The notes under the pieces were generated by a model. The model was given only the letters and a program-made list of their open reading frames with translations. It was not told where the DNA came from and searched no databases. Both the position numbers and the translations under genes were made by a program. A DNA stretch of 54,181 bases from Chlamydia trachomatis (GTDB taxonomy: Bacteria > Chlamydiota > Chlamydiia > Chlamydiales > Rhabdochlamydiaceae), in NCBI GenBank assembly GCA_945875745.1, contig CAMCLJ010000005.1:1-54181 (forward strand), in the 5' to 3' direction. Shown piece after piece: positions 44,507 through 53,860 of the stretch (positions within the stretch are counted from its first letter, which is position 1; every line of letters starts with the position of its first letter).

Positions 44507-46093
44507 ATGATTACACTTAACTCAATTTCTAAAAAAATCGGACCCAGAGTTCTATTTGATGACATCACGGTAACCTTTAGCCAAGGGAACCGATACGGCC
44601 TAACCGGACCTAACGGAGCTGGTAAATCTACCCTTCTAAAAATTGTCATGAAGCTGGAAGAACCCACAAGCGGATCGGTAACGTTACCAAAAAAAGTAGG
44701 GTACCTCAAACAAAACATTGAAGATTTTAAAGACGCAAGGTTAATTGATGTCGTTATGATGGGCAATCCAAGACTATGGGATACCTTAGTCGAAAGAGAT
44801 CGTTTATATGAAGAAGAAATGACCGATGCGGTGGGTATTCGTCTCGGTGAGCTTGAAGAAATCATCGCAGAAGAAGATGGATATAGCGCTGAAGCTGATG
44901 CTGAACTTCTGCTATCTGGTATGGGCCTCGACCCCGAGATACACGAAGAAAAAATGCATATGATCCCAACAGATAGACAATTCCGAGTTATGCTCTGTCA
45001 AGCACTCTTTGGCACACCTCAAGCACTCATCCTCGATGAACCTACAAATCACTTAGACCTTGAATCAATCGGCTGGCTTGAAGAATTTCTCCATGGCTAC
45101 AAAGGAGTCCTGGTCGTTGTAAGCCATGATAGACACTTCTTAAATGAAGTAACATCTCATATTGCTGATATCGACTATGAAACTCTCATTATTTATCCAG
45201 GCAACTATGACAGTATGCTCGTTGCTAAAGCTTCTGCAAGAGACAGAACCGAGGATGAAAACAAGTCAAAAGAAAAAAAAATTGCCCAGCTAAGGGAATT
45301 TGTTTCTCGCTTTGGAGCAGGTACCCGGGCAAGCCAGGTGCAGTCACGTGTAAGAGAAATCGAACGACTCCAACCTCAAGAACTCAAAAAAACAAATATT
45401 CAAAGACCTTATATACGATTTTACCCGCCTGAAAAACCATCTGGTCAAATCGTATTTAAGACAGAGCATCTTTGCAAATCCTATGACGATAAAATAGTGA
45501 TTGATAATTTTTCATTCGAAGTCAATCGAGGGGATAAAATCGGGATTATTGGCAACAACGGTAAAGGGAAGACAACCCTTATCAAGCTTTTAGCGCAAGC
45601 CTTGGCTCAAGATGGAGGAAAGGCAGATCCAGGACACAACGTCCAAATCGGTTACTTCCCTCAAAACCACGGGGAAATTGTCGATAAAAAAAGTCCAGCT
45701 ACCGCTTTTGAATGGCTGAAAAGCAAAAAAGAAGGGGTATACGATCAAGATATTAGAAGTATTCTTGGCAAAATGCTTTTTGGAGGGGATGATGCATTTA
45801 AATCGCTCGGCCACTTATCTGGGGGTGAGACTGCAAGACTCATTATCGGATGGCTGATGCTATGCAACTATAACGTCTTATTAATGGATGAGCCCAATAA
45901 CCACTTAGACTTGGAAGCGGTCTCTGCCCTAGCATGGGCTCTACAAGATTTTAAAGGAACCGTCCTTGTTGCAAGTCATGATAGAGACCTCATTAATAAG
46001 TCATGCAACAAAATCCTGGCCTTTGAAGAGAATAGAATCCACCTCTTTGATGGAACCTTGGATGAATATTTTGCCTCTACCCATAAAAAATGA
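44507..46093 (+). CDS. ABC-F type tandem ATPase
   Basis: 528 residues from the ATG at 44507, chosen because MITLNSISKKIG is the usual ABC-F beginning and the longer reading would run into the divergent xerC start. Two ABC domains have Walker A GPNGAGKST and GNNGKGKTT, Walker B ALILDEPTNHLD and VLLMDEPNNHLD, and signature LSGGETARL only in the second; the first is degenerate (MIPTDRQFRVML). No membrane domain. ABC-F proteins act on ribosomes (translation factors such as EttA/YbiT). Counterpart of CT348. ATGA overlap with the next gene. Confidence 0.92.
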   Translation: MITLNSISKKIGPRVLFDDITVTFSQGNRYGLTGPNGAGKSTLLKIVMKLEEPTSGSVTLPKKVGYLKQNIEDFKDARLIDVVMMGNPRLWDTLVERDRLYEEEMTDAVGIRLGELEEIIAEEDGYSAEADAELLLSGMGLDPEIHEEKMHMIPTDRQFRVMLCQALFGTPQALILDEPTNHLDLESIGWLEEFLHGYKGVLVVVSHDRHFLNEVTSHIADIDYETLIIYPGNYDSMLVAKASARDRTEDENKSKEKKIAQLREFVSRFGAGTRASQVQSRVREIERLQPQELKKTNIQRPYIRFYPPEKPSGQIVFKTEHLCKSYDDKIVIDNFSFEVNRGDKIGIIGNNGKGKTTLIKLLAQALAQDGGKADPGHNVQIGYFPQNHGEIVDKKSPATAFEWLKSKKEGVYDQDIRSILGKMLFGGDDAFKSLGHLSGGETARLIIGWLMLCNYNVLLMDEPNNHLDLEAVSALAWALQDFKGTVLVASHDRDLINKSCNKILAFEENRIHLFDGTLDEYFASTHKK

Positions 46094-46809
46094 CATCCCT
46101 TTGGACACAGACAAAATTTTTATCTCTTCCCGCGCAGCAGCAGCATAAAAAGGCAAGCGAGCTGCTTCGCAAAATCCAGAGTGGAGAGCGCCATCTGGAG
46201 GCAATCTACAACAACCTGAGCACTTGGATGGGTTTACCCCCCTTATGTACATTCTCTTTAGAAAACTTAAGTAATCGCTTTCACCTGCACTTACAAAACG
46301 CAAATGTCAGCTGGCAAGAACATAACCTTCTCATGATAAATAAATCCGATCAACCAAGTAACATAGCATGCATGCCGATTGCTATTTATCTGGATAATTT
46401 ACGATCTGCCTTTAATGTAGGAAGCATTCTGCGAACAGTGGAAGCTTTCCGATTAGGATCTGTATATTTTTCTAGGTCAACACCTTATATCGATCACCCA
46501 AAAGTACAAAAAACATCGATGGGAACATTCGATAAAATTAAATGCCTCCAAGTTGACTCCTTGGCAGGGCTGCCTCGTCCCTTTATCGCCCTGGAAACAG
46601 TAGATTCCGCTCCAACAATTTCCGGTTTTGTTTTTCCTAGATCTTTTACCCTTTTACTCGGCAATGAAGAATATGGCCTTTCGGAAACCACTCTTAAGTC
46701 TGTAGATCAATTTGTACAAATCCCTCTAGTCGGCTATAAAAACTCTTTAAATGTAGCTTCAGCATTTGCTATTGCCGCTTCAAAAATAAGCCAATTGCAT
46801 TTCATTTAA
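46090..46809 (+). CDS. SpoU/TrmH-family RNA 2'-O-methyltransferase
   Basis: 239 residues. The C-terminal ~150 residues are a SPOUT (trefoil-knot) domain with motif 1 NVGSILRTVEAF, motif 2 LLLGNEEYGLS and motif 3 VQIPLVGYKNSLNVASAFAI. The N-terminal ~95 residues are helical and could be an RNA-binding extension. It methylates the 2'-OH of tRNA or rRNA; the target cannot be read from the sequence. Coupled to the ABC-F gene by a 4-base overlap, which suits a shared role in translation. Confidence 0.9.
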   Translation: MTSLWTQTKFLSLPAQQQHKKASELLRKIQSGERHLEAIYNNLSTWMGLPPLCTFSLENLSNRFHLHLQNANVSWQEHNLLMINKSDQPSNIACMPIAIYLDNLRSAFNVGSILRTVEAFRLGSVYFSRSTPYIDHPKVQKTSMGTFDKIKCLQVDSLAGLPRPFIALETVDSAPTISGFVFPRSFTLLLGNEEYGLSETTLKSVDQFVQIPLVGYKNSLNVASAFAIAASKISQLHFI

Positions 46810-46834
46810 AATTAAAAAATAATTTTAGATCAAG

Positions 46835-46863
46835 TTGACAAATTAATCTTATAAAACTAAGAA
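46835..46863 (+). promoter_or_regulatory. Possible promoter of the small-gene trio
   Basis: A perfect -35 TTGACA (46835-46840) is followed after 17 bases by a poor -10 (TAAGAA). It would drive the three small genes at 46901-47547. Confidence 0.3.
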
Positions 46864-46900
46864 GATAAGAATACAGGATGAATACCGGCTAGAGGTCGTT

Positions 46901-47053
46901 ATGCAAGAACAAACATCTTTTCTTGAAAGGACCCAAGCCTGCACCTGTGATTACAAATCCATCCTAGATACAACGAAAAGAAAGTATTACGACTATTTGA
47001 ATCAGATCCCTTTTCGCTATATTAGGAAACCCCAAGTGAAAGGGAATTATTAA
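46901..47053 (+). CDS. Small unknown protein, 50 residues
   Basis: An ATG at 46901 preceded by AGAGG opens a 50-codon frame (MQEQTSFLERTQACTCDYKS, ending IRKPQVKGNY). It is rich in Tyr and Lys with a Cys-x-Cys. No family recognised. It lies on the same strand as, and 21 bases before, two further tiny genes. Spacing and ribosome site support translation, but it is short enough to be chance. Confidence 0.4.
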   Translation: MQEQTSFLERTQACTCDYKSILDTTKRKYYDYLNQIPFRYIRKPQVKGNY

Positions 47054-47074
47054 TACAGGCTGACAATACAGTTT

Positions 47075-47293
47075 ATGAACAGAATCCAGAGGAAAACCAC
47101 TAGCACTGATTCTTTACCAGCAGGACTGGATGTTCCTTATTACAGCCAGCAACTTAAAAAAAATATTAAATCCTTATCGAGCTTACTAACTGAGCTCCTT
47201 GAAGCTCCCAACCTTAGCGAAGAAGTTGAATTTTTATCTAAAGTAAAAGGTGCTATCCAGGCTTTAGCAGAGATCTCTAATAAAATCAAATAG
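47075..47293 (+). CDS. Small helical protein, 72 residues
   Basis: 72 residues: a polar start, then two amphipathic helices (SQQLKKNIKSLSSLLTELLE; EVEFLSKVKGAIQALAEISN) ending KIK. Size and two-helix plan resemble CdsE/YscE-type T3S co-chaperones, including an acidic turn and a Lys-rich end, but identity is low and the call is only suggestive. An AGAGG-like site is weak. The next gene starts 14 bases later. Confidence 0.5.
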   Translation: MNRIQRKTTSTDSLPAGLDVPYYSQQLKKNIKSLSSLLTELLEAPNLSEEVEFLSKVKGAIQALAEISNKIK

Positions 47294-47307
47294 AAGGGAG
47301 TCTACCC

Positions 47308-47547
47308 ATGCTCTATGAAGACTTACAAGATGCTGCAATTATTATCCAAAACATCCTAAATCAGCCTTTATCTGTAAGAAACTGCCACCAGGATCTAACC
47401 TTGCTTAGCGCTGCCATTAGCTTTGATGCCACAGGCTCACCTGCATCCCATTTACAACAACTGATGCAAACCTTTATAGAATACCGAGACCCAACAGAAA
47501 CTCTCATTAGAGAACTAGACATCTTATCAGAAGAGATACAGGTATAA
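47308..47547 (+). CDS. Small helical protein, 79 residues
   Basis: 79 residues, acidic, all-helical (MLYEDLQDAAIIIQNILNQP; SHLQQLMQTFIEYRDPTETL). A clear AGAAGGGAG ribosome site precedes the ATG. No family recognised. Together with the two genes before it, it forms a tight plus-strand trio of very small helical proteins, convergent with rnz. Confidence 0.55.
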   Translation: MLYEDLQDAAIIIQNILNQPLSVRNCHQDLTLLSAAISFDATGSPASHLQQLMQTFIEYRDPTETLIRELDILSEEIQV

Positions 47548-47570
47548 TCTAAACCAGATGGCTTAGCTAA

Positions 47571-48476
47571 TCACTTAGGGAAAGGAAACTGTTTTAAATC
47601 ATCAGCAATCAGCGTATTGGGGAAAATAGCACAAGCCTCTTCTGCAAACTCAGCAAGATCTTGGTAACGGGCGGAAAAATGTGTAAGAATCAATTGCTCT
47701 ACACCGGCATCTCTTGCTACTTCCGCCGCTTGATGAGCAGTTAAATGATGATGTTCGTATGCCATTTCTTTATGCTTATTAAGATATGTACTTTCACATA
47801 AAAATAAGCGGGCTCCCTGCGCCACTTTATACAGCTCTTCGCAAGGGATTGTATCGATTGCAACCGATAGAGTATCCCCTTTTCTTACGCGACTGACCTC
47901 ATCCAAATAAACCTGCCGTCCGTTTACTGTAATCACTCCACTTGATTCTAGCTCTCGGACGAGGGGACCTTTAATACCCAAGGCCTGCAGCTGCAAGGGA
48001 TCAAATTTACGGCTATCCGATTCTGTAATACGCCAACCTATGTTATCAATTGCGCCGTGTGATAAAAACTCTGCCTCTATCCGAAACTCCCCATCTTCAA
48101 CAAGTCCAGACCGACTCACAGGGTGCTCTACGACCTTAATGACTTCATGATAAATACTACTGAATCGCAGACGGTCAAAATAAAGCTTACCACTTGCAGG
48201 ATAATAACAATGAATCGGTTGCTGAACCTTATCCAAATTCAAGCGCATTAACATAGAACCAAGCCCGAGGCAATGGTCACCATGGAAATGACTAATAAAA
48301 ATTCTGGTCACACAGGTAGGTGCGATATTGGCAAAAATAAACTGCCTTTGAGTTCCTTCACCAGGATCAAATAAGAACCCTTCCCCATTCCAACGAACAA
48401 TATAGGCTCCATGATTACGGATACGGGTAGGTTGTTGACTTGCACAACCTAAAATAGTTAAATCTCGAACTGTCAT
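47571..48476 (-). CDS. rnz: Ribonuclease Z
   Basis: 301-residue metallo-beta-lactamase-fold nuclease that trims tRNA 3' ends, needed here because at least the tRNA-Gly lacks encoded CCA. The metal motif is [11 protein letters not shown], with [20 protein letters not shown] and LTHFSARY downstream. A shorter exosite than E. coli RNase BN is plausible. Start codon overlaps the rhomboid stop (TAATG). Matches CT346. Confidence 0.93.
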   Translation of the reverse strand: MTVRDLTILGCASQQPTRIRNHGAYIVRWNGEGFLFDPGEGTQRQFIFANIAPTCVTRIFISHFHGDHCLGLGSMLMRLNLDKVQQPIHCYYPASGKLYFDRLRFSSIYHEVIKVVEHPVSRSGLVEDGEFRIEAEFLSHGAIDNIGWRITESDSRKFDPLQLQALGIKGPLVRELESSGVITVNGRQVYLDEVSRVRKGDTLSVAIDTIPCEELYKVAQGARLFLCESTYLNKHKEMAYEHHHLTAHQAAEVARDAGVEQLILTHFSARYQDLAEFAEEACAIFPNTLIADDLKQFPFPK

Positions 48477-49621
48477 TAAACGTTACCACGGGAAAAATAA
48501 TTCATTCTACCCAGCCCTAGACCTACCAATCCACCAACTACATGAGCAGTATTGGCGATATTGAGTCCAAACTGATATGATGAAAGGTACTTAAATAAGA
48601 TAAGAGCTATTTCTAGTCCTACCATGAGTATAATGTAGCCTAGAATGAAGTAGAGCGTAGTCTTTTGCAAGGGATAACCTTCCCAAGGTGCTTTTTTTTG
48701 CCGAGCCCAGATAAAACCGGCCATTCCAACCACAACGCCTGAAAACCCTAAGAAATAAGGTCCACTCATAAGATATTGAGCTATACTGGCCACAACTGCA
48801 ATAACGGTAATTAATAAAAGCATCTTAAATCTAGAAAGCCGGGCTTCAATCTGACGACCTAAAATCCAGAGCCAAGACATGTTAAAAAGTAGATGTAAAA
48901 AATCACTATGCAGAAGACTTGGGGTAAACAACCTCCAAATCTGACCCTCTCTTATTTTTTCAAACATCACAATGGGAGCATCCGGTTTAATAGATCCCTG
49001 TGGTTTTTCCTCATCAATATACAATATACCCTTCCATGAGGGGATCATTTCAGCTTGATGTATCGCCTCTTGATTAGCAGCAGGAAGATGTTTAACATCT
49101 AAATCAGCTGTGAAAGGCAGCTGCTTTACAGCTTGTTGCAAAGCCTCCATAGCCTGAGTATAATCAAATAACAATAAGATTTGCGATGGTGTTAAAAGCA
49201 GCTCTTCGACAAGCAATCCTTCTTCAGCTGCAATCCGTTTCTTTTCAAATAAATTCAATACAAAAATCGCTGTGCAAACAATTAAAAAAACATAGGTAAT
49301 AAAATAAGAAAAAGGGCGAATGACCCGGCCAATAGAGATCTTAACAAAACCATTGCGTCCGGGCAAGATGACCCTGTCCGCTTCCACCTGCAACGGATCA
49401 GAAGACTGAACAAGATGAGCCTTGGGATTACTAGTATACTCCTGATAGAGAATAAAAGCTTGGTGCAGATCATCTTCATCAAATACCCAAACAGCAAACG
49501 TCTTTTCTCGCTCCGAAAGATTAGTCGGTTCTTCAACTCTATTATTTACATTTTTGCTTTTTAAGAATGAAGAAAAAAGCTCCGCTTCTTGCTTAGAATC
49601 AAAATCACCAATTAATCTCAT
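48476..49621 (-). CDS. Rhomboid intramembrane serine protease
   Basis: 381 residues. An N-terminal soluble domain (1-70, GlpG-like) is followed by a first membrane helix (about 103-125), a ~100-residue extramembrane insertion (130-235), then the rhomboid core with HLLFN (His243, Asn247), catalytic Ser294 (GFSGVVVGM) and His360 ([10 protein letters not shown]). It cleaves membrane-protein helices. The insertion between helix 1 and the core is unusually long. Coupled to rnz by TAATG and to the upstream nucleotidyltransferase by ATGA. Confidence 0.9.
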   Translation of the reverse strand: MRLIGDFDSKQEAELFSSFLKSKNVNNRVEEPTNLSEREKTFAVWVFDEDDLHQAFILYQEYTSNPKAHLVQSSDPLQVEADRVILPGRNGFVKISIGRVIRPFSYFITYVFLIVCTAIFVLNLFEKKRIAAEEGLLVEELLLTPSQILLLFDYTQAMEALQQAVKQLPFTADLDVKHLPAANQEAIHQAEMIPSWKGILYIDEEKPQGSIKPDAPIVMFEKIREGQIWRLFTPSLLHSDFLHLLFNMSWLWILGRQIEARLSRFKMLLLITVIAVVASIAQYLMSGPYFLGFSGVVVGMAGFIWARQKKAPWEGYPLQKTTLYFILGYIILMVGLEIALILFKYLSSYQFGLNIANTAHVVGGLVGLGLGRMNYFSRGNV

Positions 49622-50142
49622 ATTTCTTTAATCTTCCGAATAATATTAGAGGTAGATAAGCCAGGGATAAGCGATACGATATGAACTCTACCCCCATAAC
49701 GAGAAACTACACCAGCTTCTATACAGTCTGACCCGTACTCAGCGCCATTGACATGCACATCGGGCCGGATTAATTCGAGCCAAGCGATCGGATCTAATTC
49801 ATCAAACCAAGAGACATAATCGACCATTTCTAATGCCGCCATCATCTGCAATCGGTATTCCAAAGAAATAATTGGACGTAGAGGGCTTTTATATCGCTGA
49901 ATAGACGAATCGGTATTTAGCCCAACTATTAATACGTCTGCCTGCAAAGATGCTTGATAAATCATTTCTAGATGCCCTGCATGCAGCAAATCAAAAGAAC
50001 CATTTAAAGTCGCAATACTTTTGCCTAAAGCTCGAAGATCAGAGACTGTGCTTATCAAAGAGTTCCGAGACAGGAGCTTATGCCGAATAGAATCGGCATA
50101 ATTCTTACTTATTTGGGAAGGCAACACGATAAACCTCATCAT
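49618..50142 (-). CDS. HldE/RfaE2-type nucleotidyltransferase
   Basis: 174 residues of the cytidylyltransferase superfamily. The nucleotide-binding HxGH motif is NGSFDLLHAGHL, followed by LIVGLNTDSSIQRYKSPLRP, the acidic DELDP block, and the GLSTSNIIRKI end (compare STT-I-x-KI). RfaE2/HldE transfers a nucleotide to heptose-1-phosphate in lipopolysaccharide core synthesis; no kinase half is fused here. Whether heptose is the substrate is open, because many chlamydiae have heptose-less LPS. The first ~38 bases overlap the end of lon. Confidence 0.8.
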   Translation of the reverse strand: MMRFIVLPSQISKNYADSIRHKLLSRNSLISTVSDLRALGKSIATLNGSFDLLHAGHLEMIYQASLQADVLIVGLNTDSSIQRYKSPLRPIISLEYRLQMMAALEMVDYVSWFDELDPIAWLELIRPDVHVNGAEYGSDCIEAGVVSRYGGRVHIVSLIPGLSTSNIIRKIKEI

Positions 50143-52585
50143 AATGATCTACGAAATAGACTTTTATTCCGGCTTTAATATGTTTGGGCAGCTCGTCATA
50201 ATCTCTTTGATTGTCTTTAGGGAAAATCAAAGTCTTTAACCCAGAACGCTTGCCTGCAATAAATTTTTCTTTTACCCCACCAATTGGAAGCACCTTGCCT
50301 GTAAGGGTTAATTCCCCAGTCATCCCTAAGTCAGCTGCTACAGGGGTTTGTTTCAATAGAGAAATTAGCGCCGTCACCATCGTAATTCCAGCAGACGGAC
50401 CATCTTTAGGGGTTGCTCCCTCCGGAATATGGACATGGACCTGACTTTTTTCAAAAAATGGGGTCCCTTTAGCATAGACATCTACTTTGCTATGGAAATA
50501 AGTCCAAGCAATTTGAGCTGATTCCTTCATCACATCACCAGCTTGCCCCGTGAGCTTGAAATCAGTTTTTTCAGCCCCCACTTTAATAGACTCGATATAA
50601 AGAGTAGCTCCGCCCATTGAAGTCCATGCCAGTCCCATGCTAACGCCGATTGGCGTCCGATCATAAAAACGATCTGATGTAAAAATTGGTTTACCAAGGT
50701 ACTCATTTAACGTTCCATCGGTTACTGCGTGCTTGACACTCTTGCTCTTACCTTTAGTTTTTTTCCCTTCTTGAGACCTTACAATTTTAAGGGCTATCTT
50801 ACGCAGAATCTTTTTAATGTAATTTTCTAACGACCTCACCCCCGCTTCACGAGCATATCCGTTAATGATGTCTTTTAGAGACTGCTTAGAAAATGACACC
50901 TCTGAAGTCTTCAGTCCCATAGCCTTACGATTCCTTGGGATCAGATAGTCTTCTGCAATAACAAGCTTCTCCTCTAAGATATATCCGGATAGACGTAGTA
51001 TTTCCATACGATCTTTTAAAGGCTCAGGTATTGCATCAAGAACATTTGCAGTAACAATAAATAGAACATTAGATAGGTCACACCGCACATCTAAATAATG
51101 ATCGAGGAAATCTTTATTCTGCTCTGGATCGAGCACTTCAAGTAAGGCTGACGCCGGATCACCATGGTAACTATTACCAATTTTATCTACCTCATCGAGC
51201 ATGATAACCGGATTCATTGTCTGAGTAAATTTTAATGCTTGTATTAACTTACCAGGCATGGCTCCTATATAAGTTCGCCTATGACCTTTAATCTCAGCCT
51301 CATCACGCATACCCCCCACAGAGAAACGATAGAACTGTCGATTCAAGGCTCTGGCGATACTTTTGCCTATACTTGTTTTACCTACACCTGGAGGTCCCAT
51401 CAGGCCAATAATATTGGCTTTAACTCCGCCCGACAGCTTGCCTACACTAATAAACTCTAAAACTCTCTCTTTAATATCTTTAAGGCCGTAGTGATCTTCG
51501 TCTAAAACTTCTTGAGCATGTTCCAGGTCGAGTGTTTCTTCACTTTTTATTCCCCAAGGGACAATTGTTAACCAGTCTAAGTAATTCCTGCAAACGGCAT
51601 ACTCAGCTGACTGCATCTCTAGCATGCTAAGCTTTTCCATTTCTTCATTTATCACGGTCATGACATCTTCTGGCACTGATCTTTTTTTAAGACGGGCTTC
51701 AAATTTCTCAATATCGACCGTTTTATCTTCCTTTTCTAATCCGAGCTCTTTTTTAATTGTCTTAAGCTGCTCTCGTAAGAAAAACTCACGCTGCGTTTTA
51801 GAGATTGTGGCTTCTATCTTCTGATTAATACTGTTTTGTAAACGACTCAGATCGAGCTCTTTTTTTAACAGAATAAGAGCCTTATCTATTCGTCCTTGCA
51901 AATCAAAGGTCTCGAGTACTTCCTGCAGCTCTTCTCTGCTAGCGGTTGTAAGAGCCACTGCAAAGTCTGCGAGTTTGCCAGGTTCGGTAAAATCGGAGTG
52001 ACCAAGAAAGATTTGTAATTCTTCTTTAAATAAAGGGTTTAGCTTTAAAAGCTCTTTAATTGTCGTAATAATGCTAATAGAATAGGCTTTTAATTCTTTC
52101 GACATTTTCGACGAGCCATCTTGATGGTAGGAGATCTGCGCCTTTAAAAATTTCCCTGTTTTTGCCGGCTTTTTAATAGAAATCCTACGCTCCATATTTA
52201 ACACTACCTGAGCACCACCTTGCTCCATCGGAATGATTCTAAGGATCCGGGCTAATACCCCCACATCATACAGGTCTTTGTATCCTGCTTTATAAATGCT
52301 GGCATCTTCTTGTTTAGTTAAAAACAATCCCATCGATTTGTGCTCGGATTTGGCGACATTTTTCAGGACTTCATAATAATGGCCGGGTTCGATAACAAGG
52401 GGAGCTGCCATCCCCGGAAAAAAAGGGCGTCGTGTTAACGGAATGATATACACTTGATCTGGAAGATCTGTGACTCCTTTATCCTTGTGAAGGTCTTGGC
52501 GAACGGAGTCTTCCACAGTCTGAGCTAACGCCTCTTCGGCCTGCTCTATCGATATGTCTTCTTCAGAAAAATCATCGTAACTCAC
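50105..52585 (-). CDS. lon: ATP-dependent protease Lon
   Basis: About 826 residues from the GTG at 52585, which has GTAGGTG upstream; the longer reading uses a TTG at 52642 without a good site. An N-terminal LAN domain starts near VYIIPLTRRPFFPG, a coiled coil and AAA+ domain follow (Walker A GPPGVGKTS, Walker B PVIMLDEVDK), and the protease domain has the Ser-Lys dyad (PKDGPSAGITM and the KEKFIAGKRSG region). A short Lys-rich insertion (GKKTKGKSKS) lies before the protease domain. Degrades damaged and regulatory proteins. Counterpart of CT344. Confidence 0.95.
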   Translation of the reverse strand: MSYDDFSEEDISIEQAEEALAQTVEDSVRQDLHKDKGVTDLPDQVYIIPLTRRPFFPGMAAPLVIEPGHYYEVLKNVAKSEHKSMGLFLTKQEDASIYKAGYKDLYDVGVLARILRIIPMEQGGAQVVLNMERRISIKKPAKTGKFLKAQISYHQDGSSKMSKELKAYSISIITTIKELLKLNPLFKEELQIFLGHSDFTEPGKLADFAVALTTASREELQEVLETFDLQGRIDKALILLKKELDLSRLQNSINQKIEATISKTQREFFLREQLKTIKKELGLEKEDKTVDIEKFEARLKKRSVPEDVMTVINEEMEKLSMLEMQSAEYAVCRNYLDWLTIVPWGIKSEETLDLEHAQEVLDEDHYGLKDIKERVLEFISVGKLSGGVKANIIGLMGPPGVGKTSIGKSIARALNRQFYRFSVGGMRDEAEIKGHRRTYIGAMPGKLIQALKFTQTMNPVIMLDEVDKIGNSYHGDPASALLEVLDPEQNKDFLDHYLDVRCDLSNVLFIVTANVLDAIPEPLKDRMEILRLSGYILEEKLVIAEDYLIPRNRKAMGLKTSEVSFSKQSLKDIINGYAREAGVRSLENYIKKILRKIALKIVRSQEGKKTKGKSKSVKHAVTDGTLNEYLGKPIFTSDRFYDRTPIGVSMGLAWTSMGGATLYIESIKVGAEKTDFKLTGQAGDVMKESAQIAWTYFHSKVDVYAKGTPFFEKSQVHVHIPEGATPKDGPSAGITMVTALISLLKQTPVAADLGMTGELTLTGKVLPIGGVKEKFIAGKRSGLKTLIFPKDNQRDYDELPKHIKAGIKVYFVDHYDEVYRVAFPNK

Positions 52586-52710
52586 AATACACCTACCGAT
52601 TGTTATAGAATTCTTTAAGTAAAAGTTATAAGACTCTACCAAGTCTTGTAAAATATCTCAACTGCCTGAAAATCTCTAACGATTCTTTCTTCTAGTTTTG
52701 AATGGTTTTA

Positions 52711-52719
52711 TGCTATACT
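52711..52719 (+). promoter_or_regulatory. Extended -10 promoter of tsaB
   Basis: TGCTATACT combines an extended TGn with -10 TATACT, about 31 bases upstream of the ATG at 52751. The -35 region is poor, as expected for extended -10 promoters. Confidence 0.5.
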
Positions 52720-52750
52720 AGCTACTTCTTAAGACAGCCAGACCCAATCT

Positions 52751-53431
52751 ATGATAAAGATTATTTTAGAAACCAGCCACACACACGTAATTATCGGTTT
52801 ATCACGCAACGAAAACCTGATCGATCACATCACCTACCCACACAACAATAATCTTTCAGGGCTGCTTTCTATTTCTATACGAATCTTTTTAAAAAAGCAC
52901 GATCTTTCTCCACACCAATTAGCGGCTATTTGCATAGGGATAGGCCCTGGATCCTATACAGGGACAAGGGTATCGGTAGCAATAGCAAAAGGTCTAGCAA
53001 TCGGGATCAATATCCCTATCATTCCATTCTGTTCTGTTTTAGCCTACATTCCTGAAAATGTCACCGGTCATATATTATTTACCATGCCGACTAAACAAAG
53101 CGCCCCTTTTGTTATATCAATAGATGCATCCGAATTCACTTATCAACAAATTACCTATATCCCCCCCGAAACAGCAGCAGAAAACCAGCTTAATTTCTCT
53201 AGTGGCAAAATACTTGCCCATAATATAGACAATCTCATCAAATCCCATCCCAGCTTTTCAGATCACTCTATATTGCCTTCATCGATTTCTTTAAAAAAAT
53301 TATGTGTTTACCTCCACTTATTATACCTTAGCAGATCGACTACCCCCAAAAGCAACCTAGAAACCATAGAGGTTCTCTACCTCAACTATGTATATATTCC
53401 ATCAATTTCCTTAGAATCCTTACGAACTTAA
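52751..53431 (+). CDS. tsaB: tRNA t6A biosynthesis protein TsaB (YeaZ)
   Basis: 226 residues, ASKHA-fold partner of TsaD in making t6A37 on ANN-decoding tRNAs. Recognised by the start (IILETSHTHVIIGLSRNENL) and the IGIGPGSYTGTRVSVAIAKG signature at about residues 59-78. The C-terminal half is poorly conserved. It is the first gene before rpsU and dnaJ, the CT343-CT341 arrangement. Confidence 0.88.
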   Translation: MIKIILETSHTHVIIGLSRNENLIDHITYPHNNNLSGLLSISIRIFLKKHDLSPHQLAAICIGIGPGSYTGTRVSVAIAKGLAIGINIPIIPFCSVLAYIPENVTGHILFTMPTKQSAPFVISIDASEFTYQQITYIPPETAAENQLNFSSGKILAHNIDNLIKSHPSFSDHSILPSSISLKKLCVYLHLLYLSRSTTPKSNLETIEVLYLNYVYIPSISLESLRT

Positions 53432-53470
53432 AAGAGAAGAAGGATGCTTCTTGATGAATATCCAATTCTT

Positions 53471-53499
53471 TTGATAAGATGAGTGTACATTTGTTATTT
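53471..53499 (+). promoter_or_regulatory. Candidate promoter of rpsU
   Basis: TTGATA (53471-53476) and TTATTT (53494-53499), 17 bases apart, about 45 bases before the rpsU start. The -10 is weak. Confidence 0.35.
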
Positions 53500-53543
53500 A
53501 TAGAATTTTTTATTCACTTTTTAACTATTTAGGAATGATTTTC

Positions 53544-53738
53544 ATGCCCAGCGTTAAAGTTCGTGCCGGTGAACCAATTGATAAAGCTCTTAGAGCTCTT
53601 AAGAAAAAACTTGATAAAGAAGGAATCATGAAAGCTGCAAAGGCTCATCGCTTTTATGACAAACCCTCTGTAAAAAGCAGAGCCAAATCGAAAGCTGCTC
53701 TGAAATACAAAAAAATCAAAAGCTCCCGGTTAGTCTAA
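53544..53738 (+). CDS. rpsU: Small ribosomal subunit protein bS21
   Basis: 64 residues from the ATG at 53544, preferred over 53535 because TTAGGA is well placed and [11 protein letters not shown] is the usual beginning. A basic bS21 with the typical [20 protein letters not shown] and [14 protein letters not shown] pattern. It aids translation initiation on the 30S platform. Directly before dnaJ, as in CT342-CT341. Confidence 0.95.
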   Translation: MPSVKVRAGEPIDKALRALKKKLDKEGIMKAAKAHRFYDKPSVKSRAKSKAALKYKKIKSSRLV

Positions 53739-53769
53739 TAGACTTTATTCCCTCTTTTAATTCTACAGT

Positions 53770-53796
53770 TTAGCAATTTGCGAAAGTGATTGCTAA
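53770..53796 (+). promoter_or_regulatory. CIRCE-like HrcA operator before dnaJ
   Basis: TTAGCAATT-N9-GATTGCTAA has the exact 9-9-9 architecture of CIRCE (consensus TTAGCACTC-N9-GAGTGCTAA), matching 7 of 9 and 8 of 9 bases in its arms. It lies 32 bases after rpsU and 64 bases before dnaJ. An outer pair AATTCTAC (53759-53766) / GTAGAATT (53825-53832) encloses it. This suggests HrcA repression of dnaJ separate from rpsU. No clear -35/-10 pair was found around it. Confidence 0.65.
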
Positions 53797-53860
53797 ATTT
53801 CGTAGAAGAAAAAACTTCTTCTCGGTAGAATTATCTCTTCTAATACACAGGTAACAAAGC

